A program made the translations under genes and the position numbers. Below, piece after piece: positions 32,858 to 41,585 of a DNA stretch of 49,519 nt (the stretch's first letter is position 1; every line of letters starts with the position of its first letter). Source of the DNA: Chitinophagales bacterium. Lineage in GTDB: Bacteria; Bacteroidota; Bacteroidia; Chitinophagales; BACL12. The DNA is taken from the NCBI GenBank assembly GCA_019694895.1, contig JAIBBA010000007.1, forward strand, positions 1-49,519, written 5' to 3'. The notes under the pieces are model-generated. The model was not told the origin of the DNA. It saw only the letters and a program-made list of their open reading frames with translations, and ran no database searches.

Positions 32858-33652
32858 GTGGATACCAAGGATTACATATCATCCGGAATACTGGAGCTCT
32901 ACGTAACAGGCGCGCTCACCGAAGCTGAAAGGCTTGAGGTTGAGAAAATGGCCCGCTTGTATCGCGAGGTCAAACAAGAGCTTGAATCCATTGAAATGGC
33001 AATGGAGGACTATGCCTTTGCACATGAAAAAACTCCTTCGCCACGTGTGTTGGAAGGCATCCTCAACAACATAGAAAAAACAGAGAACGAGCAGGTTAAA
33101 ATCCTTCCAATGAGCGGGGGAAGCCGCTTATATAGCCGTTTCCGCATGCTGGCCTTTGCCGCCAGTATATTGTTGTTCCTGTCTATGGTCACAAACATCT
33201 ACTACTATAGTCGCTATCAGCGCGTTTCTGGTGAACTGGCTGATCTGCGGGATGATAATACCTTCCTTACCGATCAATATAAATCGCTGAAAGCCAATTA
33301 TAACGGCATGGAAAAAGAAATGGCCATGCTGCACGATCCGGCTATGATAGCCCTTACCATGAAGGGAACAGCCATGAGTCCGGCGTCCACCTCCATCGTA
33401 TACTGGAATAAGGGCACGGGCGACCTGTATCTCAATGCTAACAATTTGCCAAAGCCTGCAGATGGTATGCAATATCAACTCTGGGCACTTGTGGAAGGTA
33501 AACCTGTTGATGCAGGGGTATTTACCATGGATGAAGGCATACATCAAATGAAGCTGATACACGAAGCAGACGCCTTTGCAGTTACCCTTGAGCCTATGGG
33601 AGGCAGCGTATCTCCCACACTACAGCAACTCTATGTTATGGGTGGTGTCTGA
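32858..33652 (+). CDS. Anti-sigma factor (RskA-like), membrane-anchored
   Basis: 264 residues from a GTG start, 3 bp after the sigma gene. A cytoplasmic N-terminal sigma-binding region (1-75, ISSGILELYVTGALTEAE), one transmembrane helix (about 97-116), a coiled coil (118-158), and a periplasmic RskA-type domain with LPKPADGMQYQLWALVEGKPVDAGVF. It should hold the sigma factor inactive until an envelope signal triggers release. No catalytic zinc HxxxCxxC motif of the ZAS class is present; instead it resembles the anti-sigma-K type. Confidence 0.88.
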   Translation: MDTKDYISSGILELYVTGALTEAERLEVEKMARLYREVKQELESIEMAMEDYAFAHEKTPSPRVLEGILNNIEKTENEQVKILPMSGGSRLYSRFRMLAFAASILLFLSMVTNIYYYSRYQRVSGELADLRDDNTFLTDQYKSLKANYNGMEKEMAMLHDPAMIALTMKGTAMSPASTSIVYWNKGTGDLYLNANNLPKPADGMQYQLWALVEGKPVDAGVFTMDEGIHQMKLIHEADAFAVTLEPMGGSVSPTLQQLYVMGGV

Positions 33653-33735
33653 ACGTTCTGTTTTCTGAACAGACAATGTCACAAAGACCCGAAATTTGTG
33701 CTTTTTTAATCATGGTATTTCCGGTACCGTTTTCC

Positions 33736-33743
33736 TACCTTTG
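33736..33743 (+). promoter_or_regulatory. -7 promoter element of nuo operon
   Basis: TACCTTTG matches TAnnTTTG fully, 43 bases before the nuoA ATG. It gives a leader of about 38 bases. A dyad TCTGTT-TTCTG-AACAGA (33657-33673), just after the anti-sigma stop, has no T-run and may be an operator or weak terminator. Confidence 0.6.
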
Positions 33744-33786
33744 CCGTGCCTAAAACAAGTGTTTTCGGCTGAATGACAATAAGCAA

Positions 33787-34167
33787 ATGGAGTCACAAGC
33801 TATTTCTACTCAACTCACAGACTACGCAGCTATTTTCGGACAGTTCATTGTTGCTGCAGGATTTGTGATCACTGCTATTTATTTTGCCCAAAAACTGGGT
33901 CCCAAAAGAGGTGGGAAAATCAAAATGTCGAGTTTCGAATGCGGACTCGATTCTATTGGAAATGCGCGTTTGCCATTTTCTGTTAAATATTTCCTCGTAG
34001 CGATCCTATTCGTGTTATTCGATGTTGAAGTAATATTCTTCTACCCATGGGCTGTTAACTTCCGTGAGTTAGGAGAATCAGGATTTGTGAAGATGTTGGT
34101 GTTCATGGCACCGCTGCTTCTGGGCTATTTTTATATCATTAAAAAAGGTGCCCTTAAATGGGAATAA
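33787..34167 (+). CDS. nuoA: NADH-quinone oxidoreductase subunit A
   Basis: 126 residues with three transmembrane helices (about 15-37, 73-93, 100-118). The family signature SSFECGLDSIGNARLPFSVKYF is in the first loop. NuoA is a small membrane subunit at the quinone site of complex I. It is the first gene of a complete 14-gene rightward operon, 17 bp before nuoB. Confidence 0.95.
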   Translation: MESQAISTQLTDYAAIFGQFIVAAGFVITAIYFAQKLGPKRGGKIKMSSFECGLDSIGNARLPFSVKYFLVAILFVLFDVEVIFFYPWAVNFRELGESGFVKMLVFMAPLLLGYFYIIKKGALKWE

Positions 34168-34184
34168 AACCAACCTTGTAATTC

Positions 34185-34727
34185 ATGGCGCTGCAAAAGG
34201 TAAATGAGATCCCCGAAATGTATACAGGTGAGGGTTATGCGCTCACCAAGCTTGAAAAAGTAGTTGGACTTGCACGTGCCAATTCAATTTGGCCTCTGCC
34301 GTTTGCTACCAGCTGCTGCGGAATTGAATTCATGGCAACAATGGCGGCAACATACGACCTCGGACGTTTTGGTGCCGAACGTTTGAGTTTCTCACCTCGT
34401 CAAGCTGATCTCCTGATGGTGATGGGCACCATTTCAAAAAAAATGGGCCCCGTGCTGAAACAAGTATACACACAAATGGCTGAACCACGTTGGGTGATCG
34501 CTGTTGGTGCTTGTGCTTCCAGCGGTGGAATTTTCGACACTTATTCTGTTTTGCAAGGAATAGATAAAGTAATTCCTGTAGATGTGTATGTGCCGGGTTG
34601 TCCTCCTCCTCCGGAAGCTATCCTCGATGGATTAATAAAAATTCAAGAACTCGTGAAAATCGAAGGCTTCCGCCGTCGAGATTCACCTGAATATAAACAA
34701 TTATTAGCCGGCTACGGAATCGAGTAA
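34185..34727 (+). CDS. nuoB: NADH-quinone oxidoreductase subunit B
   Basis: 180 residues. It holds the terminal 4Fe-4S cluster N2, which passes electrons to quinone. Ligands C44-C45 (the tandem pair TSCCGIEFM), C110 (GACASSGG) and C139 (PGCPPPPEA) are all present. Its stop and the start of nuoC share one base (TAATG). Confidence 0.97.
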   Translation: MALQKVNEIPEMYTGEGYALTKLEKVVGLARANSIWPLPFATSCCGIEFMATMAATYDLGRFGAERLSFSPRQADLLMVMGTISKKMGPVLKQVYTQMAEPRWVIAVGACASSGGIFDTYSVLQGIDKVIPVDVYVPGCPPPPEAILDGLIKIQELVKIEGFRRRDSPEYKQLLAGYGIE

Positions 34728-35236
34728 TGGAAAATAAAATAGAAAATCACCTCGTAGAAAGCCTGCTGCGCGAACAGTTTGGCGATGCCATAAAAGCATC
34801 TGAAGAATCATACGGCATGCTCGACATTACGGTGTCACGAGATAAAATTGTTGAAATACTACACTGGTTGCGCGATCATAGTATTCTGCAATTTAATTTC
34901 CTTACCAGTCTTTGCGGTATGCATTTTCCTGAAGTGAAAAATGCTGAATTATCGGTTGTTTATCACCTGCACAGCTTTATAAATAATGTGCGCATTCGTT
35001 TACACATTTTTTTCCCCGCAAACGATGCTAATGCGCCTTCGGTAATCGAATTATTTCCAACAGCAAACTGGATGGAACGTGAAGCATTCGATTTCTTTGG
35101 TATACGCTTTACAGGACATCCCGACTTGCGTAGAATTTTGAATGTGGAAGACATGCAATATCATCCCTTGTTGAAACAATATCCACTTGAAGATGGAACG
35201 AGAACTGATAAAGAAGATAAGTACTTTGGAAGGTGA
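34727..35236 (+). CDS. nuoC: NADH-quinone oxidoreductase subunit C
   Basis: 169 residues. NuoC 30-kDa signature: ANWMEREAFDFFGIRFTGHP followed by DLRRIL and PLLKQYPLEDGTRTDKEDKYFGR. It is a hydrophilic arm subunit next to NuoD. Separate from nuoD, unlike the fused nuoCD of enteric bacteria. The operon then has a 250-bp gap filled with octamer repeats. Confidence 0.96.
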   Translation: MENKIENHLVESLLREQFGDAIKASEESYGMLDITVSRDKIVEILHWLRDHSILQFNFLTSLCGMHFPEVKNAELSVVYHLHSFINNVRIRLHIFFPANDANAPSVIELFPTANWMEREAFDFFGIRFTGHPDLRRILNVEDMQYHPLLKQYPLEDGTRTDKEDKYFGR

Positions 35237-35241
35237 GAATG

Positions 35242-35329
35242 GAAGTGTGCAGGTGTGGAAGTGTGCAGGTGTGCAAGTGTGGGAATGTGGGAATGTGAGA
35301 ATGTGGGAGTGTGAGAATGTGGGAGTGTG
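35242..35329 (+). repeat. Eleven-copy octamer array inside nuo operon
   Basis: Eleven uninterrupted 8-base units ending in TGTG, of form NRRRTGTG. The first five alternate GAAGTGTG and CAGGTGTG/CAAGTGTG; the last six alternate GGAATGTG, AGAATGTG and GGAGTGTG. A core follows (35335-35362), then partial copies. The + strand, which is transcribed with the operon, has very few C. The rest of the nuoC-D gap (35363-35486) is G-rich then AT-rich; no gene is seen. Confidence 0.85.
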
Positions 35330-35486
35330 GGAATCCCGTTGAGGAGGGATGTCGCTAAGCTCCATGTGGGAATGTGAGGAGGGGTGAAAATGGGGAAGGG
35401 TGAGTTAGGTTACAAGTTAATAAAATAAAATAAGTGAGCTCGGGATTAAGTCTCAATACTCAATATCCACTACTCACTACCATAAC

Positions 35487-36704
35487 ATGGCAAAAAACGA
35501 AAATATTATTAACGGTGTCGTGCAGACAGAGGAGGAATTAAAACAGTATAATTACCTTAACCTCGGTCCTACACATCCTGCTACGCATGGTATTTTTCAG
35601 AATATTCTGAAAATGGATGGCGAGATCATTGTTGATGCACAGCCAACCATCGGTTACATCCATCGCGCATTTGAAAAACTTGCCGAACATCGTCCATATT
35701 ATCAGGTAACACCAATTACCGACCGATTGAATTATTGCTCTTCGCCTATCAATAATATCGGATGGCATATGACGGTTGAAAAACTTATAAAAGCAGAAAT
35801 TCCAAAACGCGTGGATTACATGCGTGTGATTATCATGGAATTAGCACGCATTGCCGATCATATTATTTGTAATTCAGTTATCGCAGTAGATACAGGAGCA
35901 CTCACCGGATTTTTATATGTATTTCAATGGCGTGAAAAAATCTATGAAATTTATGAATTGATTTGCGGTACACGCCTTACCACAAATATCGGTCGCATCG
36001 GTGGCTTCGAACGCGATTTTTCTGATGACGTATGGCGAAGAATACAGGAGTTTGTTGATGAATTCCCTGCAGCACTTAAAGAATTCGAAAAAATGGTAAT
36101 GCGCAACCGCATTTTCATGGATCGTACTATAAAAGTAGGACCCATCAGCGGTGAACGAGCATTGGCATACGGATTTACAGGTCCAAACCTCCGCGCAGCC
36201 GGTGTAGATTATGATGTGCGTGTGATGTCGCCATACAGTAGTTACCAGGATTTCGATTTTATTATTCCTGTCGGCACTAATGGCGATACTTATGATCGAT
36301 TCTGTGTGCGTGAAGAAGAAATGTGGCAGAGTTTGCACATCATCAAACAAGCGATGCAAAAAATGCCTTCCGGAGATTTTAAAGGTGATGTTCCTGAATT
36401 CTATCTTCCTCCGAAACAGGATGTTTACAATACCATGGAAGGCCTTATCTGGCATTTTAAAATTGTGATGGGTGAAGTGCATGTGCCGAAAGGACAAGTG
36501 TATCATAGTGTGGAAGGCGGAAACGGTGAACTTGGATTTTATTTGGTAAGCGATGGTGGTCGTCAGCCATATCGACTCCATTTCCGTAGACCATGTTATA
36601 TATATTATCAAGCTTATCCTGAAATGATTAAAGGAGCGATGTTGAGTGATGCTATTATCACTATGAGTTCGATGAATGTGATTGCAGGGGAGTTGGATGC
36701 TTGA
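35487..36704 (+). CDS. nuoD: NADH-quinone oxidoreductase subunit D
   Basis: 405 residues, the 49-kDa subunit that forms the quinone pocket with NuoB. Motifs: LGPTHPATHGIF (quinone-site His), GYIHRAFEKLAE, DRLNYCSSPINN, GGFERDFSDDVW, and the C-terminal ISSMNVIAGELD-like end (TMSSMNVIAGELDA). The start ATG at 35487 gives a normal N-terminus. A 284-bp repeat-rich gap separates it from nuoE. Confidence 0.97.
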   Translation: MAKNENIINGVVQTEEELKQYNYLNLGPTHPATHGIFQNILKMDGEIIVDAQPTIGYIHRAFEKLAEHRPYYQVTPITDRLNYCSSPINNIGWHMTVEKLIKAEIPKRVDYMRVIIMELARIADHIICNSVIAVDTGALTGFLYVFQWREKIYEIYELICGTRLTTNIGRIGGFERDFSDDVWRRIQEFVDEFPAALKEFEKMVMRNRIFMDRTIKVGPISGERALAYGFTGPNLRAAGVDYDVRVMSPYSSYQDFDFIIPVGTNGDTYDRFCVREEEMWQSLHIIKQAMQKMPSGDFKGDVPEFYLPPKQDVYNTMEGLIWHFKIVMGEVHVPKGQVYHSVEGGNGELGFYLVSDGGRQPYRLHFRRPCYIYYQAYPEMIKGAMLSDAIITMSSMNVIAGELDA

Positions 36705-36988
36705 TTAGAGGAGAGAGGAGAAAGGAAAAAGGAGAGAGGAGAGAGGGGGAGATTTGGTAGGGGTGGGCTGTCGCTGTGTTTAATGTTGGAATTTGCAAAA
36801 AGGGTTTAGAAGCGTAGGGAGATTTTAGTTTGGTTTGCAAGTTTGAGAGTTAGCAGGTTGGCAAGTTAGGAGGTGGGATAGGTTTCGTTAAGCAGCAAAG
36901 AGTGGAGGGAAACAAACACACAGGCACACGAACACATGAGTATTGTGAGAAATGATTTTAGAAAGAAGAAAAATATTAAACAGTTATA
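36705..36988 (+). repeat. Purine-rich repeat gap between nuoD and nuoE
   Basis: Five heptamers of type GGAGAGA lie at 36710-36744, then G-rich sequence with GGGCTGTCGCT (36765-36775), imperfect GCAAGTT/GCAGGTT copies (about 36837-36872), and a C/A-rich stretch with AACACAC/AACACATG (about 36911-36938). The transcribed strand product would be purine-rich. No open frame with sense content is seen. Confidence 0.75.
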
Positions 36989-37495
36989 ATGACTGAAGCA
37001 AAACATATTGAATTATCACCTGAAGCCATGATGGAAGTGGGTAGGATTATTAGTCACTATCCCGCCGACAAGCAGAAGTCTGCATTATTGCCTGTATTGC
37101 ACATTGCGCAGAAGGAATTTGGTGGCTGGCTGAGTTCGGAGTCTATGGATTATGTGGCTCGTCTGTTACATATACATCCTATCGAAGTGTATGAGGTGGC
37201 AACGTTTTATTCCATGTTCAATACAAAGCCCGTTGGCAAGGTGCTGATTGAAGTTTGCCAAACAGGACCTTGTTGTCTCAATGGTGCAGAGAAAATTGTA
37301 TCCTATTTAGAAAAAAAATTACAGATAAAAGTTGGTGAAACTACACGCGACGGCATGTTCACTTTAAAAACGGTGGAATGTTTAGGCGCTTGCGGATATG
37401 CACCAATGTTTCAAATTGGAGAAACATTTTATGAGCATTTGACAGAAGAAAAAGTAGATAATATTCTTTTGGAAATGCGCAACAAAAACAGTTAA
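36989..37495 (+). CDS. nuoE: NADH-quinone oxidoreductase subunit E
   Basis: 168 residues, the 24-kDa subunit with the 2Fe-2S cluster N1a. Ligands C90 and C95 (CQTGPC) and C131 and C135 (CLGAC) are present. Other family motifs are EVATFYSMFNT and APMFQIGE. It works with NuoF in the NADH-input module. 35 bp separate it from nuoF. Confidence 0.96.
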   Translation: MTEAKHIELSPEAMMEVGRIISHYPADKQKSALLPVLHIAQKEFGGWLSSESMDYVARLLHIHPIEVYEVATFYSMFNTKPVGKVLIEVCQTGPCCLNGAEKIVSYLEKKLQIKVGETTRDGMFTLKTVECLGACGYAPMFQIGETFYEHLTEEKVDNILLEMRNKNS

Positions 37496-37530
37496 ACATA
37501 GTATTAGCTCATTCGCTAATTAAAAATATA

Positions 37531-38877
37531 GTGGGACGAAAATTATTATTGGAAAATTTGGATAAGCCGGAGATCAACACGATTGATGGTTATATCAAAT
37601 ATGGCGGATATCGTGCCTTGGAAAAGGCATTGAAATCGATGACCCCCGATGAGGTTACTGAAGAAGTAAAAAAATCAGGACTTCGTGGTCGCGGCGGCGC
37701 AGGTTTCCCTACCGGAATGAAATGGTCGTTCCTGGATAAATCTACCGACAAACCGCGCTACCTTTTGTGCAATGCCGATGAATCTGAGCCGGGTACTTTC
37801 AAAGATCGCTTGCTCATGGAAAAAATACCACACCTGTTGGTTGAAGGTATGATTGTTTCAAGCTACGCTTTGGGTTGTCGCACTTCATATATTTATATCC
37901 GCGGAGAATATATGTTCATCCTCCGCATTCTTGAAAAGGCAATTGCGGAAGCGTATGCTAAAGGATACCTCGGACAAAATATTTTAGGAACCGGTTATTC
38001 TCTCGATTTGCATGTGCATCCGGGAGCAGGCGCCTATATATGTGGTGAAGAAACTGCGTTGATTGAATCATTGGAAGGAAAGCGTGGTAATCCGCGCATT
38101 AAACCACCATTCCCTGCCATCGCCGGATTATATAATTGTCCAACCATTGTAAATAATGTTGAGTCAATTGCAGCAGTTGTGCCCATCGTGAATAACGGTG
38201 GTGAAGATTATGCTAAAATTGGAATTGGAAAATCTACAGGAACAAAATTGATTTCTGCATCAGGCAATATTAATAAACCCGGTGTTTATGAGATTGAACT
38301 TGGCGTATCAGTAGAAGAATTTATTTATAGCGATGAATATTGCGGAGGAATTGCCAACGGTCTCGACATTAAAGCATGCGTTCCCGGAGGTTCTTCAGTG
38401 CCTATTCTTCCAAAAGATTTGTTATTTAAACAGAGCGATGGCTCCCCTCGATTAATGACTTATGAAAGTTTAAGCGAAGGTGGATTTGCAACAGGCTCAA
38501 TGTTAGGTTCAGGCGGATTTATTGTTTTCGATGAGAAAGCATGTATCGTTCGCAATACCTGGAATTTCGCGCGCTTTTATCATCATGAATCTTGCGGACA
38601 ATGTTCACCATGCCGCGAAGGAACAGGATGGATGGAACGCGTATTACATAATATTGAATACGGTCACGGAAAAATGGAAGACATTGACCTGCTGTGGGAT
38701 ATCCAACGCAAGATTGAAGGAAATACCATTTGTCCGCTCGGTGATGCTGCTGCATGGCCTGTAGCTGCTGCCATCAGACATTTCCGTCACGAGTTCGAAT
38801 ATCACGTGAAATATCCGCATCGTGTTTTTGATGCTGATCATGTGTATCAACCGGAAATGAAAATGCAAACAGTATAA
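37531..38877 (+). CDS. nuoF: NADH-quinone oxidoreductase subunit F
   Basis: 448 residues, the 51-kDa subunit that binds NADH, FMN and cluster N3. NADH/FMN site: GLRGRGGAGFPTGMKW (50-65) and CNADESEPGTFKDR. Cluster ligands C355, C358, C361 (SCGQCSPC) and C401 (NTICPLGD). The start is GTG at 37531, which matches the usual GRKLLLENLDKP N-terminus; no ATG is available nearby. Confidence 0.97.
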   Translation: MGRKLLLENLDKPEINTIDGYIKYGGYRALEKALKSMTPDEVTEEVKKSGLRGRGGAGFPTGMKWSFLDKSTDKPRYLLCNADESEPGTFKDRLLMEKIPHLLVEGMIVSSYALGCRTSYIYIRGEYMFILRILEKAIAEAYAKGYLGQNILGTGYSLDLHVHPGAGAYICGEETALIESLEGKRGNPRIKPPFPAIAGLYNCPTIVNNVESIAAVVPIVNNGGEDYAKIGIGKSTGTKLISASGNINKPGVYEIELGVSVEEFIYSDEYCGGIANGLDIKACVPGGSSVPILPKDLLFKQSDGSPRLMTYESLSEGGFATGSMLGSGGFIVFDEKACIVRNTWNFARFYHHESCGQCSPCREGTGWMERVLHNIEYGHGKMEDIDLLWDIQRKIEGNTICPLGDAAAWPVAAAIRHFRHEFEYHVKYPHRVFDADHVYQPEMKMQTV

Positions 38878-38941
38878 TATTGAATGAAATTAATTTAAGA
38901 AAATAGTTTTGAGATAATTTGCAGATAACCATATAATAAAA

Positions 38942-39892
38942 ATGCCAAAGGTTACAATAGACGATATCACCATTGAAGTTCCTGCCGGAACGACAATATT
39001 GGAAGCAGCACGTCAGATCGGTGTGAATGTGCCACCGGCAATGTGCTATTATTCCAAATTAAAAGGTAGCGGTGGTAAATGCCGAGTTTGTTTGGTGAAG
39101 GTTACGAAAGGATCAGATAAAGATCCTCGTCCTATGCCAAAGTTGGTAGCGAGCTGTCGCACTACCGTAATGGATGGCATGGAAGTGCGCAACGTTACTT
39201 CTCCTGAAGTAATCGAAGCACGCCGCGGAGTGGTAGAATTCCTCCTTGTAAATCATCCACTCGATTGCCCTATTTGTGATCAGGCCGGGGAATGTCATTT
39301 GCAAGATTTGAGTTATGATCACGGCTTGTCAAAAAGCAGGTATGATTTTGAACGTCGCACGTTCGAACGTATCGACATCGGCGATAAAATACAATTGCAT
39401 ATGAACAGATGCATCTTGTGTTATCGCTGTACACAAGTTGCAGAACAACTTACCCCGGAACGTAAACACGGTGTATTATATCGCGGTGAAGTATCCGAAA
39501 TCTCTACATTTATTGCAACTGCAGTAGACAATGAATTCTCGGGAAATATGATAGATGTTTGTCCTGTTGGTGCGCTTACCGATAAGACATTCCGGTTTAA
39601 ATCGCGTGTATGGTTCACTAAACCAATGTATGCACATCGCAATTGCCCGACATGCAGCGGTAAAGTTGCTTTGTGGTATCAGGGAGAAGAAGTGCTTCGC
39701 GTAACCAGCAGAAAAGATAAATGGGGAGAAAGTGAAGGCTTCATTTGTAACGAATGCAGATTCGATAAAAAGAATACTTCCGACTGGACAATCGAAGGTC
39801 CTGCACCGGTAGATCGTCATTCGGTGATTTCACAAAATCATTACGAGCTGCCTTATGAATTACCTGTTAATCAAAAAAAATTGAGTAACTGA
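38942..39892 (+). CDS. nuoG: NADH-quinone oxidoreductase subunit G, short form
   Basis: 316 residues, against 700-900 in most bacteria. It keeps the N-terminal electron-wire part: 2Fe-2S N1b (CYYSKLKGSGGKCRVC and a later Cys), the His-ligated 4Fe-4S N5 (HPLDCPICDQAGEC), 4Fe-4S N4 (RCILCYRC with DVCPVGAL), and the start of the next domain (NCPTCSGKVALW). The molybdopterin-oxidoreductase-like C-terminal domain is absent. Such short NuoG proteins occur in Bacteroidota, so this is likely normal for the lineage and not a broken gene. It ends 45 bp before nuoH with no further reading frame. Confidence 0.9.
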   Translation: MPKVTIDDITIEVPAGTTILEAARQIGVNVPPAMCYYSKLKGSGGKCRVCLVKVTKGSDKDPRPMPKLVASCRTTVMDGMEVRNVTSPEVIEARRGVVEFLLVNHPLDCPICDQAGECHLQDLSYDHGLSKSRYDFERRTFERIDIGDKIQLHMNRCILCYRCTQVAEQLTPERKHGVLYRGEVSEISTFIATAVDNEFSGNMIDVCPVGALTDKTFRFKSRVWFTKPMYAHRNCPTCSGKVALWYQGEEVLRVTSRKDKWGESEGFICNECRFDKKNTSDWTIEGPAPVDRHSVISQNHYELPYELPVNQKKLSN

Positions 39893-39937
39893 TACCTATA
39901 TATTAGAATAAGAGGAATCGAAAAATATTAAAAGAAA

Positions 39938-40972
39938 ATGGATCCAATTCTCATATTTAAATTAGTTCTTGTGTTTGTGCTCTTTGCAGTATCGCTCGGT
40001 ATTGCAGCATATAGTACATATGCCGAACGCAAGATCGCGGGTTTTATGCAGGATCGCCTGGGTCCAAACAGAGCAGGTCCATTTGGTTTATTGCAACCAT
40101 TGGCGGATGGTGTGAAAATGTTCATGAAAGAAGATATTATTCCTGAAACATCAAACAGATTTTTATTTATTGCCGGTCCTGCCATCACCATGATTACTGC
40201 ATTAATGACGAGCGCCGTTATTCCATGGGGCCCGGAAATTACCATTAACGATGTGAAAGTGCCATTGCAGGTTGCCGATATTAATATTGGTGTGTTGTAT
40301 GTATTAGGGGTAGTGAGTCTTGGTGTTTATGGCATCATGATTGGCGGATGGGCTTCGAATAATAAATATTCTTTACTCGGCGCTGTTCGCGCATCTAGCC
40401 AAATGATAAGTTATGAACTGGCAATGGGCATGAGTATTATAGCAATTGTCATGAGCAGCAGTTCTCTCAGCCTTGGTGATATCGTGGCCGGACAAAGTGG
40501 TTGGGGTGGTATGCACTGGAATATTTTTATTCAGCCATTAGGTTGTTTAATATTTATTATTTGTGCATTTGCCGAATGTAACAGAACACCATTCGACCTT
40601 CCGGAATCTGAAACAGAATTGGTTGGCGGATATCACACGGAATATAGTTCAATGAAATTGGGATTTTATCTGTTCGCAGAATATGTGAACATGTTTATCT
40701 CAAGTGCCATGATTTCTTGTCTTTATTTCGGCGGATATAATTTTCCCGGAATGGAAGCGGTGCAAGGGAATATGGGAGAAATACCATTTGCATTAATTTG
40801 TTTTGTTGTGCTATTTGCCAAGATCCTCTTTTTTGTATTCTTTTTTATGTGGATCCGCTGGACCATCCCGAGATTCCGTTTTGATCAGTTAATGAACCTC
40901 GGATGGAAAGTATTATTCCCGTTGGCAATATTAAATGTATTGATCACCGGAGCTGTAATTATATTTTTTTAA
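39938..40972 (+). CDS. nuoH: NADH-quinone oxidoreductase subunit H
   Basis: 344 residues, about eight transmembrane helices. NuoH forms the entry of the quinone channel and touches NuoB/NuoD. Motifs: YAERKIAGFMQDRLGPNRAG, SYELAMGMS, FAECNRTPFDLPESETELVGGYHTEYSS, and RFRFDQLMNLGWK. Confidence 0.97.
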   Translation: MDPILIFKLVLVFVLFAVSLGIAAYSTYAERKIAGFMQDRLGPNRAGPFGLLQPLADGVKMFMKEDIIPETSNRFLFIAGPAITMITALMTSAVIPWGPEITINDVKVPLQVADINIGVLYVLGVVSLGVYGIMIGGWASNNKYSLLGAVRASSQMISYELAMGMSIIAIVMSSSSLSLGDIVAGQSGWGGMHWNIFIQPLGCLIFIICAFAECNRTPFDLPESETELVGGYHTEYSSMKLGFYLFAEYVNMFISSAMISCLYFGGYNFPGMEAVQGNMGEIPFALICFVVLFAKILFFVFFFMWIRWTIPRFRFDQLMNLGWKVLFPLAILNVLITGAVIIFF

Positions 40973-41006
40973 TTGAATAGTGTAGACCGAAAAGCAGAAA
41001 AATAAC

Positions 41007-41555
41007 ATGCAGAGTTTAACCAACAGAAGTAAAGTCGTTTCAAACAAGCATCTTTCGCTTGCAGAACGCTTATATCTGCCGGCAATATTCGGTGGACTGC
41101 GGATTACCTTTAAACATATGTTTAAGAAGAAGGCGACTATCAGTTACCCTGAAGAGCAGCGTGATCATGGTAGATTATATCGCGGTCAGCACGTTTTGAA
41201 ACGCGACGAGCAAGGGCGTGAAAACTGTACTGCATGCGGCTTGTGTGCTGTTGCATGTCCGGCCGAAGCGATAACAATGGTTGCCGGAGAAAGGAAAAAA
41301 GGTGAAGAACATCTGTATCGCGAAGAAAAGTATGCCATAGAGTATAATATTAATATGCTGCGTTGCATTTTTTGCGGATTATGTGAAGAAGCTTGCCCTA
41401 AAGATGCAATCTATCTTACTGATCGTATTGCAGAAAGTAATTATCAGCGTGGACAATTTATTTTCACTAAAGACAAATTAGTGGAAGGAATAGATAAAAG
41501 TGATCGCATCGATGTAAGCGACCGTAGGAAAGCGGTGCGCAAAGGTGCGATGTAA
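41007..41555 (+). CDS. nuoI: NADH-quinone oxidoreductase subunit I
   Basis: 182 residues, two 4Fe-4S clusters (N6a, N6b). Ligands C74, C77, C80, C84 (CTACGLCAVACP) and C120, C123, C126, C130 (CIFCGLCEEACP). It passes electrons from NuoG to NuoB. N-terminal amphipathic helix with LAERLYLPAIFGGL. Confidence 0.97.
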   Translation: MQSLTNRSKVVSNKHLSLAERLYLPAIFGGLRITFKHMFKKKATISYPEEQRDHGRLYRGQHVLKRDEQGRENCTACGLCAVACPAEAITMVAGERKKGEEHLYREEKYAIEYNINMLRCIFCGLCEEACPKDAIYLTDRIAESNYQRGQFIFTKDKLVEGIDKSDRIDVSDRRKAVRKGAM

Positions 41556-41585
41556 ATTATTAGAATCAGTAAAACGGAACACATT

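Noticed and set aside
35051..35365. Leftward open frame with His/Ser/Pro-rich repeats inside nuoC-D gap
   Set aside because: The repeats are the translation of the octamer array on the opposite strand, and the frame overlaps nuoC; no start context or family match.
38942..39892. nuoG as a frameshifted or broken gene
   Set aside because: The frame ends cleanly, all Fe-S ligands are present, and nuoH follows at 45 bp with no remnant of the missing domain.
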